Assembly: GCA_023481165.1 (NCBI GenBank) | Contig: JAMCWO010000228.1 | Span: 25,971-68,639 of the forward strand | DNA: 42,669 nucleotides | Reading direction: 5' to 3' | Origin: Planctomycetota bacterium | GTDB lineage: Bacteria > Planctomycetota > Phycisphaerae > Sedimentisphaerales > Anaerobacaceae | In this document: piece after piece, positions 1-7,672 of the stretch | Layout of the letters: each line of letters begins with the position of its first letter | How positions within the stretch are numbered: the first letter of the stretch is position 1 | Notes under the pieces: model-generated | What the model was told of the DNA's origin: nothing | Database searches by the model: none | What the model saw: only the letters and a program-made list of their open reading frames with translations | Made by a program: the position numbers and the translations under genes

Positions 1-1
1 C

Positions 2-148
2 AAGCACCTGAGCAACAGCCGGACGATCTTCCTGCGGCTGGTGGAGTTGGTCCGCAGCCTCAACCAAGCCAAGGTCGATCAGTTGATCGCCGAGCGTGAC
101 TACGAGGAACTGGATCTGCTCATCGTGAATCATTTGATGGGCAAGTAG
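2..148 (+). CDS. C-terminal end of an unidentified protein (5' end outside window)
   Basis: An open frame enters from the left edge and ends at TAG 146-148, giving the last 48 residues of a protein. The tail is helical and charged (it contains LRLVELVRSLNQ and YEELDLLIVNHLMGK), with no motif that I recognise. It lies 24 bases upstream of the PIG-L gene on the same strand, so it is probably the preceding gene of the same amino-sugar operon. A sugar isomerase or other sugar enzyme would fit that context, but the fragment itself does not show it. Confidence 0.6.
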   Translation, partial: KHLSNSRTIFLRLVELVRSLNQAKVDQLIAERDYEELDLLIVNHLMGK

Positions 149-172
149 ATAGAGAAAGGATTATCACATAAC

Positions 173-937
173 ATGTTGGAAGGCAACAAGAGTGTTCTGA
201 GTCTTGGCGCTCATCCGGATGATGCCGAGTTTATGTGCACCGGCACCCTCGCCCTGCTCCGCCAGCGCGGCTGGCAGATTCATATTGCCACGATGGCGCC
301 CGGCGATTGCGGGACCGTGCAGTACACGCGGGAAGAAATCAGCCGGATTCGCAAAGGCGAGGCCGCCAAGTCCGCCGCCATGCTCGACGGCAAGTATCAC
401 TGCCTGGAGTCGGGCGATATTTTCATCCTGTACGAGCGGCCGCAGTTGCTCAAGGCCATCGAGGTGGTGCGGAAAGTCCGTCCGCGCATTGTCATCACGA
501 CCAGCCCCTCCGACTACATGGTCGATCACGAGATGGCCAGCAAGTTGGCTCAGACGGCGTGCTTTTGCTGCGGCGTTGTCAACGTCGAGACGCCGGGCGC
601 GGAGCCCTTCGAGCCCATCCCGCACCTGTACTACATGGATGCCGTCGAAGGCAAGGACAAGCTCGGGACGGAACTCAAGCCGAGCATGATCGTCGACATC
701 AGCAGCGTGATGAACCTCAAGGAGAGGATGCTCTGCTGCCACGAGAGCCAGCGGGACTGGCTGCTCAAACATCATGGAATGGACGAGTACGTCAACATGA
801 TGAAGATGTTCTCCCAAAAGCGCGGCGGGCAGATCGGCCGGCCGTTCGGTGAGGGCTTCCGCCAGCACCTCGGGCACGCCTACCCGCAGGACAACATTCT
901 CCAGAAAGAACTCGGCGACTTGGTCCACACAATGTGA
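173..937 (+). CDS. PIG-L (LmbE-like) family deacetylase
   Basis: A 254-residue protein of the PIG-L/LmbE zinc deacetylase family, which remove N-acetyl groups from amino sugars such as GlcNAc conjugates. The family signature AHPDDAEF is at residues 13-20; its His and second Asp are zinc ligand and general base in known members. A downstream DHE (about residues 121-123) supplies a further His typical of the metal site. No signal peptide is visible, so it should act in the cytoplasm. The start ATG follows AAAGGA by about 13 bases. It is followed by genes for a NagB-like deaminase/isomerase, a PfkB kinase, a DUF4432 protein and a polyol-phosphate dehydrogenase, which suggests the acetylated substrate is an amino sugar or its phosphate. 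The exact substrate is unknown. Confidence 0.9.
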   Translation: MLEGNKSVLSLGAHPDDAEFMCTGTLALLRQRGWQIHIATMAPGDCGTVQYTREEISRIRKGEAAKSAAMLDGKYHCLESGDIFILYERPQLLKAIEVVRKVRPRIVITTSPSDYMVDHEMASKLAQTACFCCGVVNVETPGAEPFEPIPHLYYMDAVEGKDKLGTELKPSMIVDISSVMNLKERMLCCHESQRDWLLKHHGMDEYVNMMKMFSQKRGGQIGRPFGEGFRQHLGHAYPQDNILQKELGDLVHTM

Positions 938-957
938 CGATACGTGACGTACCTGTT

Positions 958-1047
958 TGTCATCCTGAGCGAAGCAAAGGATCTGGCCCTCGAACGAGGA
1001 ATTCCTCACGTCCACCGGCCGGATGCTTCACTTCGTTCAGTATGACA
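958..1047. repeat. Inverted-repeat interspersed element (spurious 'FAQDD' type)
   Basis: Two 27-base arms, 958-984 (beginning TGTCATCCTGAGCGAAG) and 1021-1047 (ending CTTCGTTCAGTATGACA), are imperfect reverse complements separated by 36 bases. Translated on the minus strand the left arm gives the peptide ILCFAQDD, which I recognise from spurious proteins made by a widespread non-coding repeat in Planctomycetota, Acidobacteriota and related MAGs. It fills most of the gap between the PIG-L and NagB-like genes. Whether it acts as a transcript-stabilising hairpin or is simply a mobile MITE-like element cannot be told here. Confidence 0.75.
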
Positions 1048-1081
1048 CTACAAAGGTGTGATTGGACTTGAGGAATGGGAC

Positions 1082-2011
1082 ATGGCGAGAAAGACGAGTA
1101 TTCTGGCGCCCCAGTGGTGGGACTACACCACCCTCGATGACGAGATTCTCAACGATGCGGCACGGCTGACCGTGGAGAATATGGCCGCTTTGAGCCGGGA
1201 GGGATTTCGCGTTGTCTTCTACGACACGCTGGAGGACTTCTATCTGGCGGAAGCCCTGGAATATATCACGGCGTGGAAGCAGGCGACCCTGTCCCAGCCC
1301 GCGGGGCTTTGCGGCCCGATCGGTCCGACCGAGCAACTGCCACTCGTTGCCCGGCTCGTCAATGAGCTGGAGCTGGACCTGACGAATGCTCACTTCTGGG
1401 GCATGGATGAGTGGTACATGCACGGCCGCGAGGTGCCGCAGACCCACCCGCTGTCCTTTGCGCGGGCGGACCGCGAGCTGTGCTTCGACCGGATTCGGCC
1501 GGACCTGAAGATGCCGGAGGGCAATATTCATTTCCCCAAAGCCGACACGGCGGAGTACATCAAGAGCTGGGAAGGCGTTCGCTGCGTGACCATGCAGGGC
1601 GGCCAGGGCGACATCAAGCACTGGGCGTTCAACGATCCCCTCCGGCGGGAGGGCAAGTGCAAGGACCATCCTCCGACGCCCCAGGAGTTTCGCAAGCTCA
1701 GGACGCGGGTTGTGGACTTGCACCCGGTGACCGTGATGCAGAACGCCCGAACCAGCGGCGGCGGTGTGGTAACGAGCGTACCGACCCAGGCGCTTTCCGT
1801 CGGCCCGGTCGAGACGTGGAAGGCCGAGAAGGTCTCCATCTGGCAGGCGGGCACTCACGACAATCCGTTCGGCATGCGGCTGACGACCTTGATGATTGGC
1901 AAGCGAATCCCCGACAGCGCCGTGCCGATGTCGCTGCTGGCGGATCATCCGAACGTCCAGTTTAACTTCTACCGCCCGGCCATCGGTACCTGCGCCGCGG
2001 AAATGCACTAG
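1082..2011 (+). CDS. NagB-like glucosamine-6-phosphate deaminase/isomerase family protein
   Basis: A 309-residue protein of the glucosamine-6-phosphate isomerase/6-phosphogluconolactonase fold. Visible family landmarks are the [11 protein letters not shown] stretch (about residues 105-115, the F-x-x-DE-Y region of NagB) and [14 protein letters not shown] (about 180-193), the counterpart of the GIGxDGHIAFNEP phosphate-binding and catalytic loop. This loop is divergent: the canonical DGH is replaced by DIKH, so the substrate may differ from glucosamine-6-phosphate. I chose ATG 1082 because GAGGA lies 7 bases upstream; an in-frame GTG at 1058 has no such site and sits next to the repeat. It lies in the PIG-L/PfkB operon and would remove or rearrange the amino sugar after deacetylation (inference). 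Confidence 0.85.
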   Translation: MARKTSILAPQWWDYTTLDDEILNDAARLTVENMAALSREGFRVVFYDTLEDFYLAEALEYITAWKQATLSQPAGLCGPIGPTEQLPLVARLVNELELDLTNAHFWGMDEWYMHGREVPQTHPLSFARADRELCFDRIRPDLKMPEGNIHFPKADTAEYIKSWEGVRCVTMQGGQGDIKHWAFNDPLRREGKCKDHPPTPQEFRKLRTRVVDLHPVTVMQNARTSGGGVVTSVPTQALSVGPVETWKAEKVSIWQAGTHDNPFGMRLTTLMIGKRIPDSAVPMSLLADHPNVQFNFYRPAIGTCAAEMH

Positions 2012-2047
2012 AATCTCTAGAATCTACCAGCATAGGAGGTACGAGCC

Positions 2048-3268
2048 ATGGCTGTGGATGTCCTGGTCTTGAATACGGCCGTAGTGGATCTGCGGCGGCC
2101 GGACTTCGAGTTCACCGACAAGCTCGTCGGCAAAGGCGGCCTGGCCAAGTGTCGGTTCGAGGACATGCCCAAATTTCCGCAGACGCAGATCCGACAATGG
2201 ATCGACGGGGGCTTTGCCACGGCCGGCGGGCCCGGCAATATGGCACCCTTGATCGCCCGAACCGGTCTGAAAGTCGCCGTCGGTGTCAATCTCGGCAAAG
2301 GCAACTACGATGGCTTGGATGCCCAGGGCCGATACTTCCACGACATGATGACCGCCAACGGCATCGACATGTCGGCGACGTGCATCCATCCGCGCCTGTG
2401 CACGGGCACGACCTTCATCCACAACACCTCCGGCGGTGATCGGGGCGGCATCGCCTACTTCCCGAACGCCAACAACGATTTTGACTTCGCCGTGTTCCGC
2501 AGGGCCGTGGAGCGCCTCCAGCCGCGGATCGTGTACTACATGTACTCCGGCCTCTCGGATCGCGGGGATGCCAATGGGGGCCGTGACCTCGCCGATTTCA
2601 TTCGCTGGTGTCAGAGCCAGGGGGTTGTGACCATTGCGGACAGCCATACTTTGACGGGCGACCCGCACAAGCTCATCGCCGAGGGCCAGCCGGTCCAGGA
2701 ATATCGTCTCCTGGAGCCCCTGCTGCCGGAGTTGGACTTGTTCTTCACGTCGTCGGATGAAGCCAAGCTCATTGAGAACACGCTCAGCCGGACCCCGGCG
2801 CGGACCGATCTTGACGAGCGGGCGTACAACACGCGTTTCCTCGAGTTCCTGGCTAAGAGGTTCTGGCGGGATGATGGGCGAACGAAACTCTTCGGCGTAA
2901 CCGTCAGCGACGGCGCGTACATGAAATATATCGGTCCGGAGGGCCAGACCGGCGGGCCCGTGAAGGTAACCTCCCGTTTCATGGCGGGCGAGGTCGTGGA
3001 CTTGGTCGGAGCCGGCGATTCCTTCCGGGCGGGCCTCATCACCTTCATCGCCAACAATCTGGACGGCTTCCGAAAAGGCGTGATCGATTTCGAGCGGGCT
3101 GTGCAGGCGGGGAACCTCTTCGCCTCTCTCTACATCAAGGCACCGCTCGGCGACCGATACGGCAACATAAAACCATACACCAGAATGCTGGAGGTCCTCC
3201 GGGCGAAAGAAGGTTTCGCGACCTTTGAGGCTCTGCGAAAAGCGTTGGACCAGGATGACATGGAGTAG
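2048..3268 (+). CDS. PfkB family carbohydrate kinase
   Basis: A 406-residue sugar kinase of the ribokinase/PfkB family. The C-terminal PfkB signature GAGDSFRAG (about residues 320-328) carries the catalytic Asp and anion hole, and the N-terminal glycine-rich substrate region reads FATAGGPGNMAPLIARTG. At about 400 residues it is longer than a typical 310-residue PfkB; the extra length includes an acidic/Arg segment in the middle. The start is clear, with AGGAGGT seven bases before ATG. It is the third gene of the amino-sugar/polyol operon and would phosphorylate the sugar intermediate in the cytoplasm; the sugar is not identifiable from sequence. Confidence 0.9.
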   Translation: MAVDVLVLNTAVVDLRRPDFEFTDKLVGKGGLAKCRFEDMPKFPQTQIRQWIDGGFATAGGPGNMAPLIARTGLKVAVGVNLGKGNYDGLDAQGRYFHDMMTANGIDMSATCIHPRLCTGTTFIHNTSGGDRGGIAYFPNANNDFDFAVFRRAVERLQPRIVYYMYSGLSDRGDANGGRDLADFIRWCQSQGVVTIADSHTLTGDPHKLIAEGQPVQEYRLLEPLLPELDLFFTSSDEAKLIENTLSRTPARTDLDERAYNTRFLEFLAKRFWRDDGRTKLFGVTVSDGAYMKYIGPEGQTGGPVKVTSRFMAGEVVDLVGAGDSFRAGLITFIANNLDGFRKGVIDFERAVQAGNLFASLYIKAPLGDRYGNIKPYTRMLEVLRAKEGFATFEALRKALDQDDME

Positions 3269-3292
3269 AGAGAGGCGAAGAGGTTCCCAGGA

Positions 3293-4369
3293 ATGGCGGC
3301 AAGAAGAACGCAAGCAAATTGGCAAGGCAAGGTAGTCAATCACGCCCAGATCGGCGGCATCGAGACCTCGGTGCTGGATAACGGACTGGGCCGCGGGACG
3401 CGAATCGCCTGGGTGAACACCGGCTCGGGACTTCGGTACAAGGTCGTGATCGACCGTGGGCTGGATATCGCCGATGCTTTCTACAATCAATACAGCCTCG
3501 GCTGGCATAGCCACGCCGGAGTCACAGCGCTGCGGCCGGATGCGAACAAAGGCCTGGAATGGCTGTGGACATTCGCCGGCGGCTTGGTGACCACGTGCGG
3601 TCTGACGCATGTCGGCGGGCCGGAAACAGACGAGTTCGGCGAGCGCGGCCTGCACGGGCGCTTCAGTAATCTCCCGGCCCAGATTGAATCCATCGTCCAG
3701 CCCGACCTCAACACCGGTAATCCGGAGATGAGCATCACAGCTCTGGTGCGGGAGTCGCGTGTCTTCGGCCCCAACCTCGAACTGCGGCGGACCATCTCGG
3801 GAACGCTCGGCGAGCCGACGATCCGGATCCATGATGTGGTAACGAATGTCGGCAACTCCCGCACGCCACACATGCTGCTTTATCACTGCAACTGCGGCTG
3901 GCCCCTCGTGGATAAAGGCACAAAGATCGTCTGGAAGGGCCGGTGCGTGTCGCGCGGTCTGGACATGGACAACGCCATCTTCAACGATGCGCACGATTCT
4001 CGCACCTGCCAGGGTCCGCTGGAGCGGCATCGGGGGACGGGTGAGGCCTGCGGTTTCATCGACGTCACGCCCGATCAGGACGGCATGTGCACTATTGGGT
4101 TGGCCAACGAGAAACTCGGATTGGCCGTGGCGCTGCGGTATAAGAAGAAGCAATTGCCGTCGCTGGCCAACTGGCAGCACTGGGGACCGGGCGAGTACGT
4201 CACAGGCCTGGAACCAGGGACCAATCCGCCTATCGGCCAGGCCAAGGCCCGCGCGCAGAAGAAGCTCCTTCACTTGGACCCGGGCCAAAGCCGCACCTAT
4301 GACCTGGAAATCCGCGTGCTCACCCGGGAGCGGGACATCCGGCGATTCCTCAGGACGGCGGGTCAGTAG
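3293..4369 (+). CDS. DUF4432 aldose-1-epimerase-like protein
   Basis: A 358-residue protein of the DUF4432 group, a branch of the galactose mutarotase-like β-sandwich fold. Recognisable elements include the N-terminal GLRYKVVIDRGLDIADAFYN, the central LGEPTIRIHDVVTNVG, and HMLLYHCNCGWPLVD with the His/Asp pattern typical of sugar-binding mutarotase relatives. No signal peptide is seen. It starts 24 bases after the PfkB gene and ends one base before the next ATG, so it is firmly in the operon. Family members are usually annotated as epimerases for unknown aldoses; here it may present the right anomer to the kinase or dehydrogenase (inference). Confidence 0.85.
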   Translation: MAARRTQANWQGKVVNHAQIGGIETSVLDNGLGRGTRIAWVNTGSGLRYKVVIDRGLDIADAFYNQYSLGWHSHAGVTALRPDANKGLEWLWTFAGGLVTTCGLTHVGGPETDEFGERGLHGRFSNLPAQIESIVQPDLNTGNPEMSITALVRESRVFGPNLELRRTISGTLGEPTIRIHDVVTNVGNSRTPHMLLYHCNCGWPLVDKGTKIVWKGRCVSRGLDMDNAIFNDAHDSRTCQGPLERHRGTGEACGFIDVTPDQDGMCTIGLANEKLGLAVALRYKKKQLPSLANWQHWGPGEYVTGLEPGTNPPIGQAKARAQKKLLHLDPGQSRTYDLEIRVLTRERDIRRFLRTAGQ

Positions 4370-4370
4370 C

Positions 4371-5693
4371 ATGGCGGAGCACACGTTTGTCGGTTTCGGC
4401 TTTGGACCGATTCAGGCGGGTCTATTCGCCCAGGAAGCGTTCCAGAGCGGCCGTTTTCGGCGGATTGTCGTGGCCGAGATCGACCAGCGGCTGGTGGACG
4501 CCGTGCGGTCCAACGGCGGCACGTATCATGTCAATGTCGCCCGAAGCGACCGGATCGAGACCATAAGGATCGACGGCGTCGAGCTGCTGAATCCGGCCCA
4601 TCCCGACGAAGCCGCGGCTGTGCGGACGGCGCTTTCCGAGGCCACCGAGATCACGACCTGCCTGCCGTCGGTCAAGTTCTACGATTCGGCCGGCGACAGC
4701 AGTGTGGCAGCACTGATCGCGGAGGGCCTCCGACATCACAAAGCCGAAGCGACCATCGTCTACGCCGCCGAGAACCACAACCAAGCGGCTGAGATTCTTG
4801 AAGAAGCCATCGCGCAAAGGCTGCGCGTAAGGCGAGCGTCCCCGCTCGCCTGTGAAAGTCGTGCGAGGACGCACGACCTACGAAGAGTACAATTCCTCAA
4901 CACGGTCATCGGCAAGATGAGCCAAGTGGTGACCGATCCGGGGCAAATGGCGGCACAGGGTCTGGCGCCGATTGCGCCGGGCCTCGATCGTGCGTTCCTG
5001 GTTGAGGAATTCAATCGTATCCTCGTCAGCCGAACCATGATACCGGGCTTTGTCCCAGCAATCGGGGTCTTCATCGAAAAGGATGATCTGCTGCCGTTCG
5101 AGGAGGCGAAGCTCTATGGCCATAACGCCATTCATGCCCTGCTCGGTTTCATCGGCATGCTCAAAGGCTACACGAAAATGACCGAGATCAAGGAGGATGC
5201 CTTCCTGATGCGCATGGCGCGCGGCGCCTTTATCAACGAATCCGGCGCAGCTTTGATCCGCAAGCACGCCTCCCTCGGCGATGAGCTATTCACCGAGGCG
5301 GGCTATCGTTCCTATGCAGAAGATCTGTTGGAGCGAATGACCAATCCCTATCTCGCCGACGCGGTGGCCCGCGCCGCCCGCGATGTTGTACGCAAGTTGG
5401 GGGTCAACGATCGCATCTTTGGCACAATGGCCCTGGCTCTCGAACATGGTATTGAGCCGAAGAACATGGCGATCGGCGCACTGGCCGGCGTCGCCCTGCT
5501 GCTGGCGAATGCCGCCGAGTACCGTCTGCCGGACGAGTTGGGATCGCTGAACTGGCAACGTCTGAATGTTGACAGCCTCACGCGGTTGTTGACCTTCCTC
5601 TGGCAAAGCCCGACGTCACCTTCCCTCCGGAAGCTGATCGATTGCACCCATGCGGCCGCCGAACCGCTCGTGCGGCTGCTGGCACATCAGTAA
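4371..5693 (+). CDS. Mannitol-1-phosphate 5-dehydrogenase-like polyol dehydrogenase with inserted repeat
   Basis: A 440-residue NAD-dependent dehydrogenase of the mannitol/polyol dehydrogenase family. The N-terminal Rossmann stretch GFGFGPIQAGLFAQ (residues 7-20) is followed by VVAEID, and the C-terminal half has the typical EAKLYGHNAIHALLGFIGML catalytic helix. The ATG lies one base after the preceding stop; an open frame extends upstream but only inside the preceding gene. Residues about 153-171 (bases 4827-4881) are Arg-rich and unlike the family. They are encoded by a double-hairpin palindromic repeat that stays in frame, between AENHNQAAEILEEAI and VQFLNTVIGKM, which normally lie close together. 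Whether the enzyme tolerates the insert is unknown. It would reduce or oxidise the sugar phosphate made by the operon. The 3' end overlaps the convergent prepilin-like gene by 7 bases. Confidence 0.8.
   Translation: MAEHTFVGFGFGPIQAGLFAQEAFQSGRFRRIVVAEIDQRLVDAVRSNGGTYHVNVARSDRIETIRIDGVELLNPAHPDEAAAVRTALSEATEITTCLPSVKFYDSAGDSSVAALIAEGLRHHKAEATIVYAAENHNQAAEILEEAIAQRLRVRRASPLACESRARTHDLRRVQFLNTVIGKMSQVVTDPGQMAAQGLAPIAPGLDRAFLVEEFNRILVSRTMIPGFVPAIGVFIEKDDLLPFEEAKLYGHNAIHALLGFIGMLKGYTKMTEIKEDAFLMRMARGAFINESGAALIRKHASLGDELFTEAGYRSYAEDLLERMTNPYLADAVARAARDVVRKLGVNDRIFGTMALALEHGIEPKNMAIGALAGVALLLANAAEYRLPDELGSLNWQRLNVDSLTRLLTFLWQSPTSPSLRKLIDCTHAAAEPLVRLLAHQ
4827..4881. repeat. Double-hairpin palindromic repeat inside a coding sequence
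   Basis: Two perfect 8-bp stems with 4-base loops stand 7 bases apart: GGCGAGCG/CGCTCGCC at 4831-4850 and GTCGTGCG/CGCACGAC at 4858-4877. The unit is bounded by GTAAGG on the left and CCTAC on the right, which are themselves near-complementary, giving a three-way-junction-like fold. The reading frame of the dehydrogenase passes through it without a stop. Its form suggests a dispersed repeat that invaded a gene, comparable in principle to Rickettsia palindromic elements. The exact borders are not resolved; 55 bp alone is not a multiple of three, so a few flanking bases must belong to the event. Confidence 0.75.
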
Positions 5694-6481
5694 TCCTTGA
5701 ACCCTCTCATCCATTCGGGCCAGTCCTGGGCCTCGACGCCGCCGGCCCGCGTCCAGGGCCCCCGCATTTGGAACTCCCGATGCCAGCGGAGGGACCATAG
5801 TTCCTTCAGACCGATCTTGCGGGTGGAGAAGTCCACGAAGGCGCTGTTGACGAATCCGTTGTGCCGGAACAGGCAGATCATCTTCATGGCATTGGTGGTC
5901 CAGTCCTCGTGCTGCCCCTCATATTGTGGCGGCTGGTCGGTGTGATGCGGTCGGGTGTCCCACCAGCGGTCATCGACAAACATCGGGATTTCCGCGGCTT
6001 CCCGGATATCGCGCTGCCGCCAGTAGTAGGAAGCAGGTTTGCCGCCCTCTTTGCCAGGCAGCGGATCGCTCACAAAGAGATTGATCCCATAGCTGCCGTA
6101 CTCCTGGTGGAAATTCGGGCCCCAGGCCACGTAGGCAAAGCGGCCGCCGCGCGGGTCCGGCTTCGTGGCGGTCGGGCAAAAGCGGATTTGCGGCTGCTGG
6201 AGATAATAAGGGCGGAAGACTTCCATCCAGCTTGTCTGCGGCTCGCTGCCGATGTTCCAGCCCCGGTGGAAATGGCCGTTATTGTCATTCGTGTACATCG
6301 AGAAAAAGAGCGCCCATTGGCGCAGGTTGGCCTGGCAGCTCAGGGTCTTGCTCTGTTCCTTGACGCGCTGCAAGGCGGGCATCAGGATCATCATCAGCAG
6401 CGCGATGATCGAGATCACGACCAGAAGCTCGATGAGAGTGAAGCCCAATCGAATGCTGCGGTGCCTCATTTGCGTCGCCAT
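5687..6481 (-). CDS. Prepilin-type N-terminal cleavage/methylation domain protein
   Basis: A 264-residue pseudopilin-like protein. A short basic leader (MATQMRHRSIRLG) precedes FTLIELLVVISIIALLMM, the classic type IV prepilin cleavage site with Glu at +5 and an adjacent transmembrane helix. The rest is a periplasmic domain with ACQANLRQW-like and HNGFVNSAFVDFS segments, the latter matching the HNGxxNxxFxDG pattern of planctomycete and Lentisphaerae DUF1559-type pseudopilins. I chose ATG 6481 because GGGGAG lies 9 bases upstream; an ATG at 6469 and a longer frame to 6553 are alternatives. These proteins are usually present in many copies and are thought to be secretion- or surface-related. It is convergent with the dehydrogenase gene and overlaps it by 7 bases. 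Confidence 0.88.
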   Translation of the reverse strand: MATQMRHRSIRLGFTLIELLVVISIIALLMMILMPALQRVKEQSKTLSCQANLRQWALFFSMYTNDNNGHFHRGWNIGSEPQTSWMEVFRPYYLQQPQIRFCPTATKPDPRGGRFAYVAWGPNFHQEYGSYGINLFVSDPLPGKEGGKPASYYWRQRDIREAAEIPMFVDDRWWDTRPHHTDQPPQYEGQHEDWTTNAMKMICLFRHNGFVNSAFVDFSTRKIGLKELWSLRWHREFQMRGPWTRAGGVEAQDWPEWMRGFKDY

Positions 6482-6661
6482 CGCTGGTAGCTCCCCACGA
6501 ACCTGCCGAGACATCGGAACGACTATTCCGGCTGTACACCCGACGCACTGCACGAATCCTTACCCGAAAACCATTGTACCGGCGTCGGCTGCTACGCTAC
6601 AAGCGCATTTCTGACCCACCACCCCGGCACTTTTCCCGCGGTACTTCAGGGCCGGGCATCA

Positions 6662-6667
6662 TATAAT
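6662..6667 (+). promoter_or_regulatory. -10 box giving an almost leaderless EamA transcript
   Basis: A perfect TATAAT at 6662-6667 stands only 8 bases before the EamA ATG at 6676. A start site about 7 bases after the hexamer would fall at 6673-6676, so the mRNA would have a leader of 0-3 bases. No convincing -35 box is seen 16-18 bases upstream and no Shine-Dalgarno precedes the ATG, which agrees with leaderless initiation. Confidence 0.5.
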
Positions 6668-6675
6668 GCCTGCCC

Positions 6676-7575
6676 ATGAACAGCAGTGACCGGCAACACA
6701 GGTTGGCTTACGTCTATGCGGCCCTGGCGGTGGGATTCTGGGCCACTTCCGCTACCGCGTTCAAGCTCTCCCTGGCCCACGTGGGTCAATTGCCTCTGCT
6801 CCTGCTGGCGACCGTGGTCTCGACCGGCGTCTTTTTCGCTTATCTGGTGGTCACCGGCCGGCTGACGCTGCTGCGCACGTTCACAAGAAAGGATTACCTC
6901 TGGTCGGCCGGACTGGGGCTGCTGAACCCCTTTCTCTACTACGTGATCCTTTTCAAGGCGTATGCGCTGCTGCCCGCCCAGGAGGCTCAGCCGATCAACT
7001 TCGTCTGGCCGCTGACGCTCGTGCTGCTCTCCATTCCCCTGCTCGGCCAGCGTGTCCGGCTCACCAGCATTGCGGCTATCTTCATCAGCTTCCTCGGCGT
7101 CGTGGTTATCGCCACCCATCCCGGCAAGCCGGCGGACATCCTGGACGTTCGTTTCAGCAACGGGCCGGGCGTCCTGCTGGCCCTGGGCAGCACGATCATT
7201 TGGGCGCTGTTCTGGGTCGTCAATACCAAAGACCGGCAGGATGAGGCTGTCCGCCTCTTCGTGAACTTCGCCTTCGCCTCCGCCTACATCTTGATTCTTG
7301 TCCTCGCGCTGGGGCAAGTCCGAATCGGCGACTGGAAAGGTCTGCTGGGCGGTGTTTATGTCGGTCTGTTCGAGATGGGGGTCACCTTTCTCGTCTGGCT
7401 CAAGGCTCTCAAGAGCGCCAAGACGACCGCCCACGTCGTAAACCTGATCTATCTGGTCCCCTTCCTCTCCCTGCTGGTGATCGCGCTGGTTCTAGGTGAG
7501 AAAATCCTGCCGTCCACCATCGTCGGCCTGCTCTTCATCGTTGCCGGCATTGTCCTGCAGAAAGCCTGGGGATAG
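6676..7575 (+). CDS. EamA/DMT superfamily transporter
   Basis: A 299-residue integral membrane protein with about ten predicted hydrophobic helices arranged as two EamA repeats (residues about 8-140 and 155-297). The first helix reads YVYAALAVGFWATSATAFK and the last IVGLLFIVAGIVLQKAWG, both typical of drug/metabolite transporters. The family exports or exchanges small metabolites such as amino acids or sugars; the substrate is not visible. It stands alone between a convergent pair: the prepilin-like gene diverges from it, and the Gfo/Idh gene converges on it with a terminator hairpin between them. Initiation may be leaderless. Confidence 0.88.
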   Translation: MNSSDRQHRLAYVYAALAVGFWATSATAFKLSLAHVGQLPLLLLATVVSTGVFFAYLVVTGRLTLLRTFTRKDYLWSAGLGLLNPFLYYVILFKAYALLPAQEAQPINFVWPLTLVLLSIPLLGQRVRLTSIAAIFISFLGVVVIATHPGKPADILDVRFSNGPGVLLALGSTIIWALFWVVNTKDRQDEAVRLFVNFAFASAYILILVLALGQVRIGDWKGLLGGVYVGLFEMGVTFLVWLKALKSAKTTAHVVNLIYLVPFLSLLVIALVLGEKILPSTIVGLLFIVAGIVLQKAWG

Positions 7576-7596
7576 TACGGCGAGCCCGGAAGCCGA

Positions 7597-7639
7597 ATAA
7601 AAAGCCAGGGCATCCCACCGTGCGATTGGATGCCCTGGC
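7597..7639 (-). terminator. Rho-independent terminator of the Gfo/Idh gene
   Basis: A perfect 12-bp stem (GCCAGGGCATCC at 7604-7615 pairing with GGATGCCCTGGC at 7628-7639) with a 12-base loop. Read on the minus strand it is followed at once by TTTTTATT (7603-7596), so it terminates the minus-strand transcript that ends at 7673. On the plus strand there is no U tract, though the hairpin may still stop the convergent EamA transcript. Confidence 0.88.
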
Positions 7640-7672
7640 CGGTAGTGATCGCGGTGATGCGTGGCGGTGGTT

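Noticed and set aside
164..1015. 283-codon minus-strand frame opposite the PIG-L gene
   Set aside because: Its N-terminus translates the FAQDD repeat and the rest is antisense to a PIG-L deacetylase; a known kind of false protein.
2024..4384. A very long open frame (786 codons) on the minus strand
   Set aside because: It lies fully opposite the PfkB and DUF4432 genes, which have family motifs and ribosome sites. Long antisense frames are expected at high GC content.
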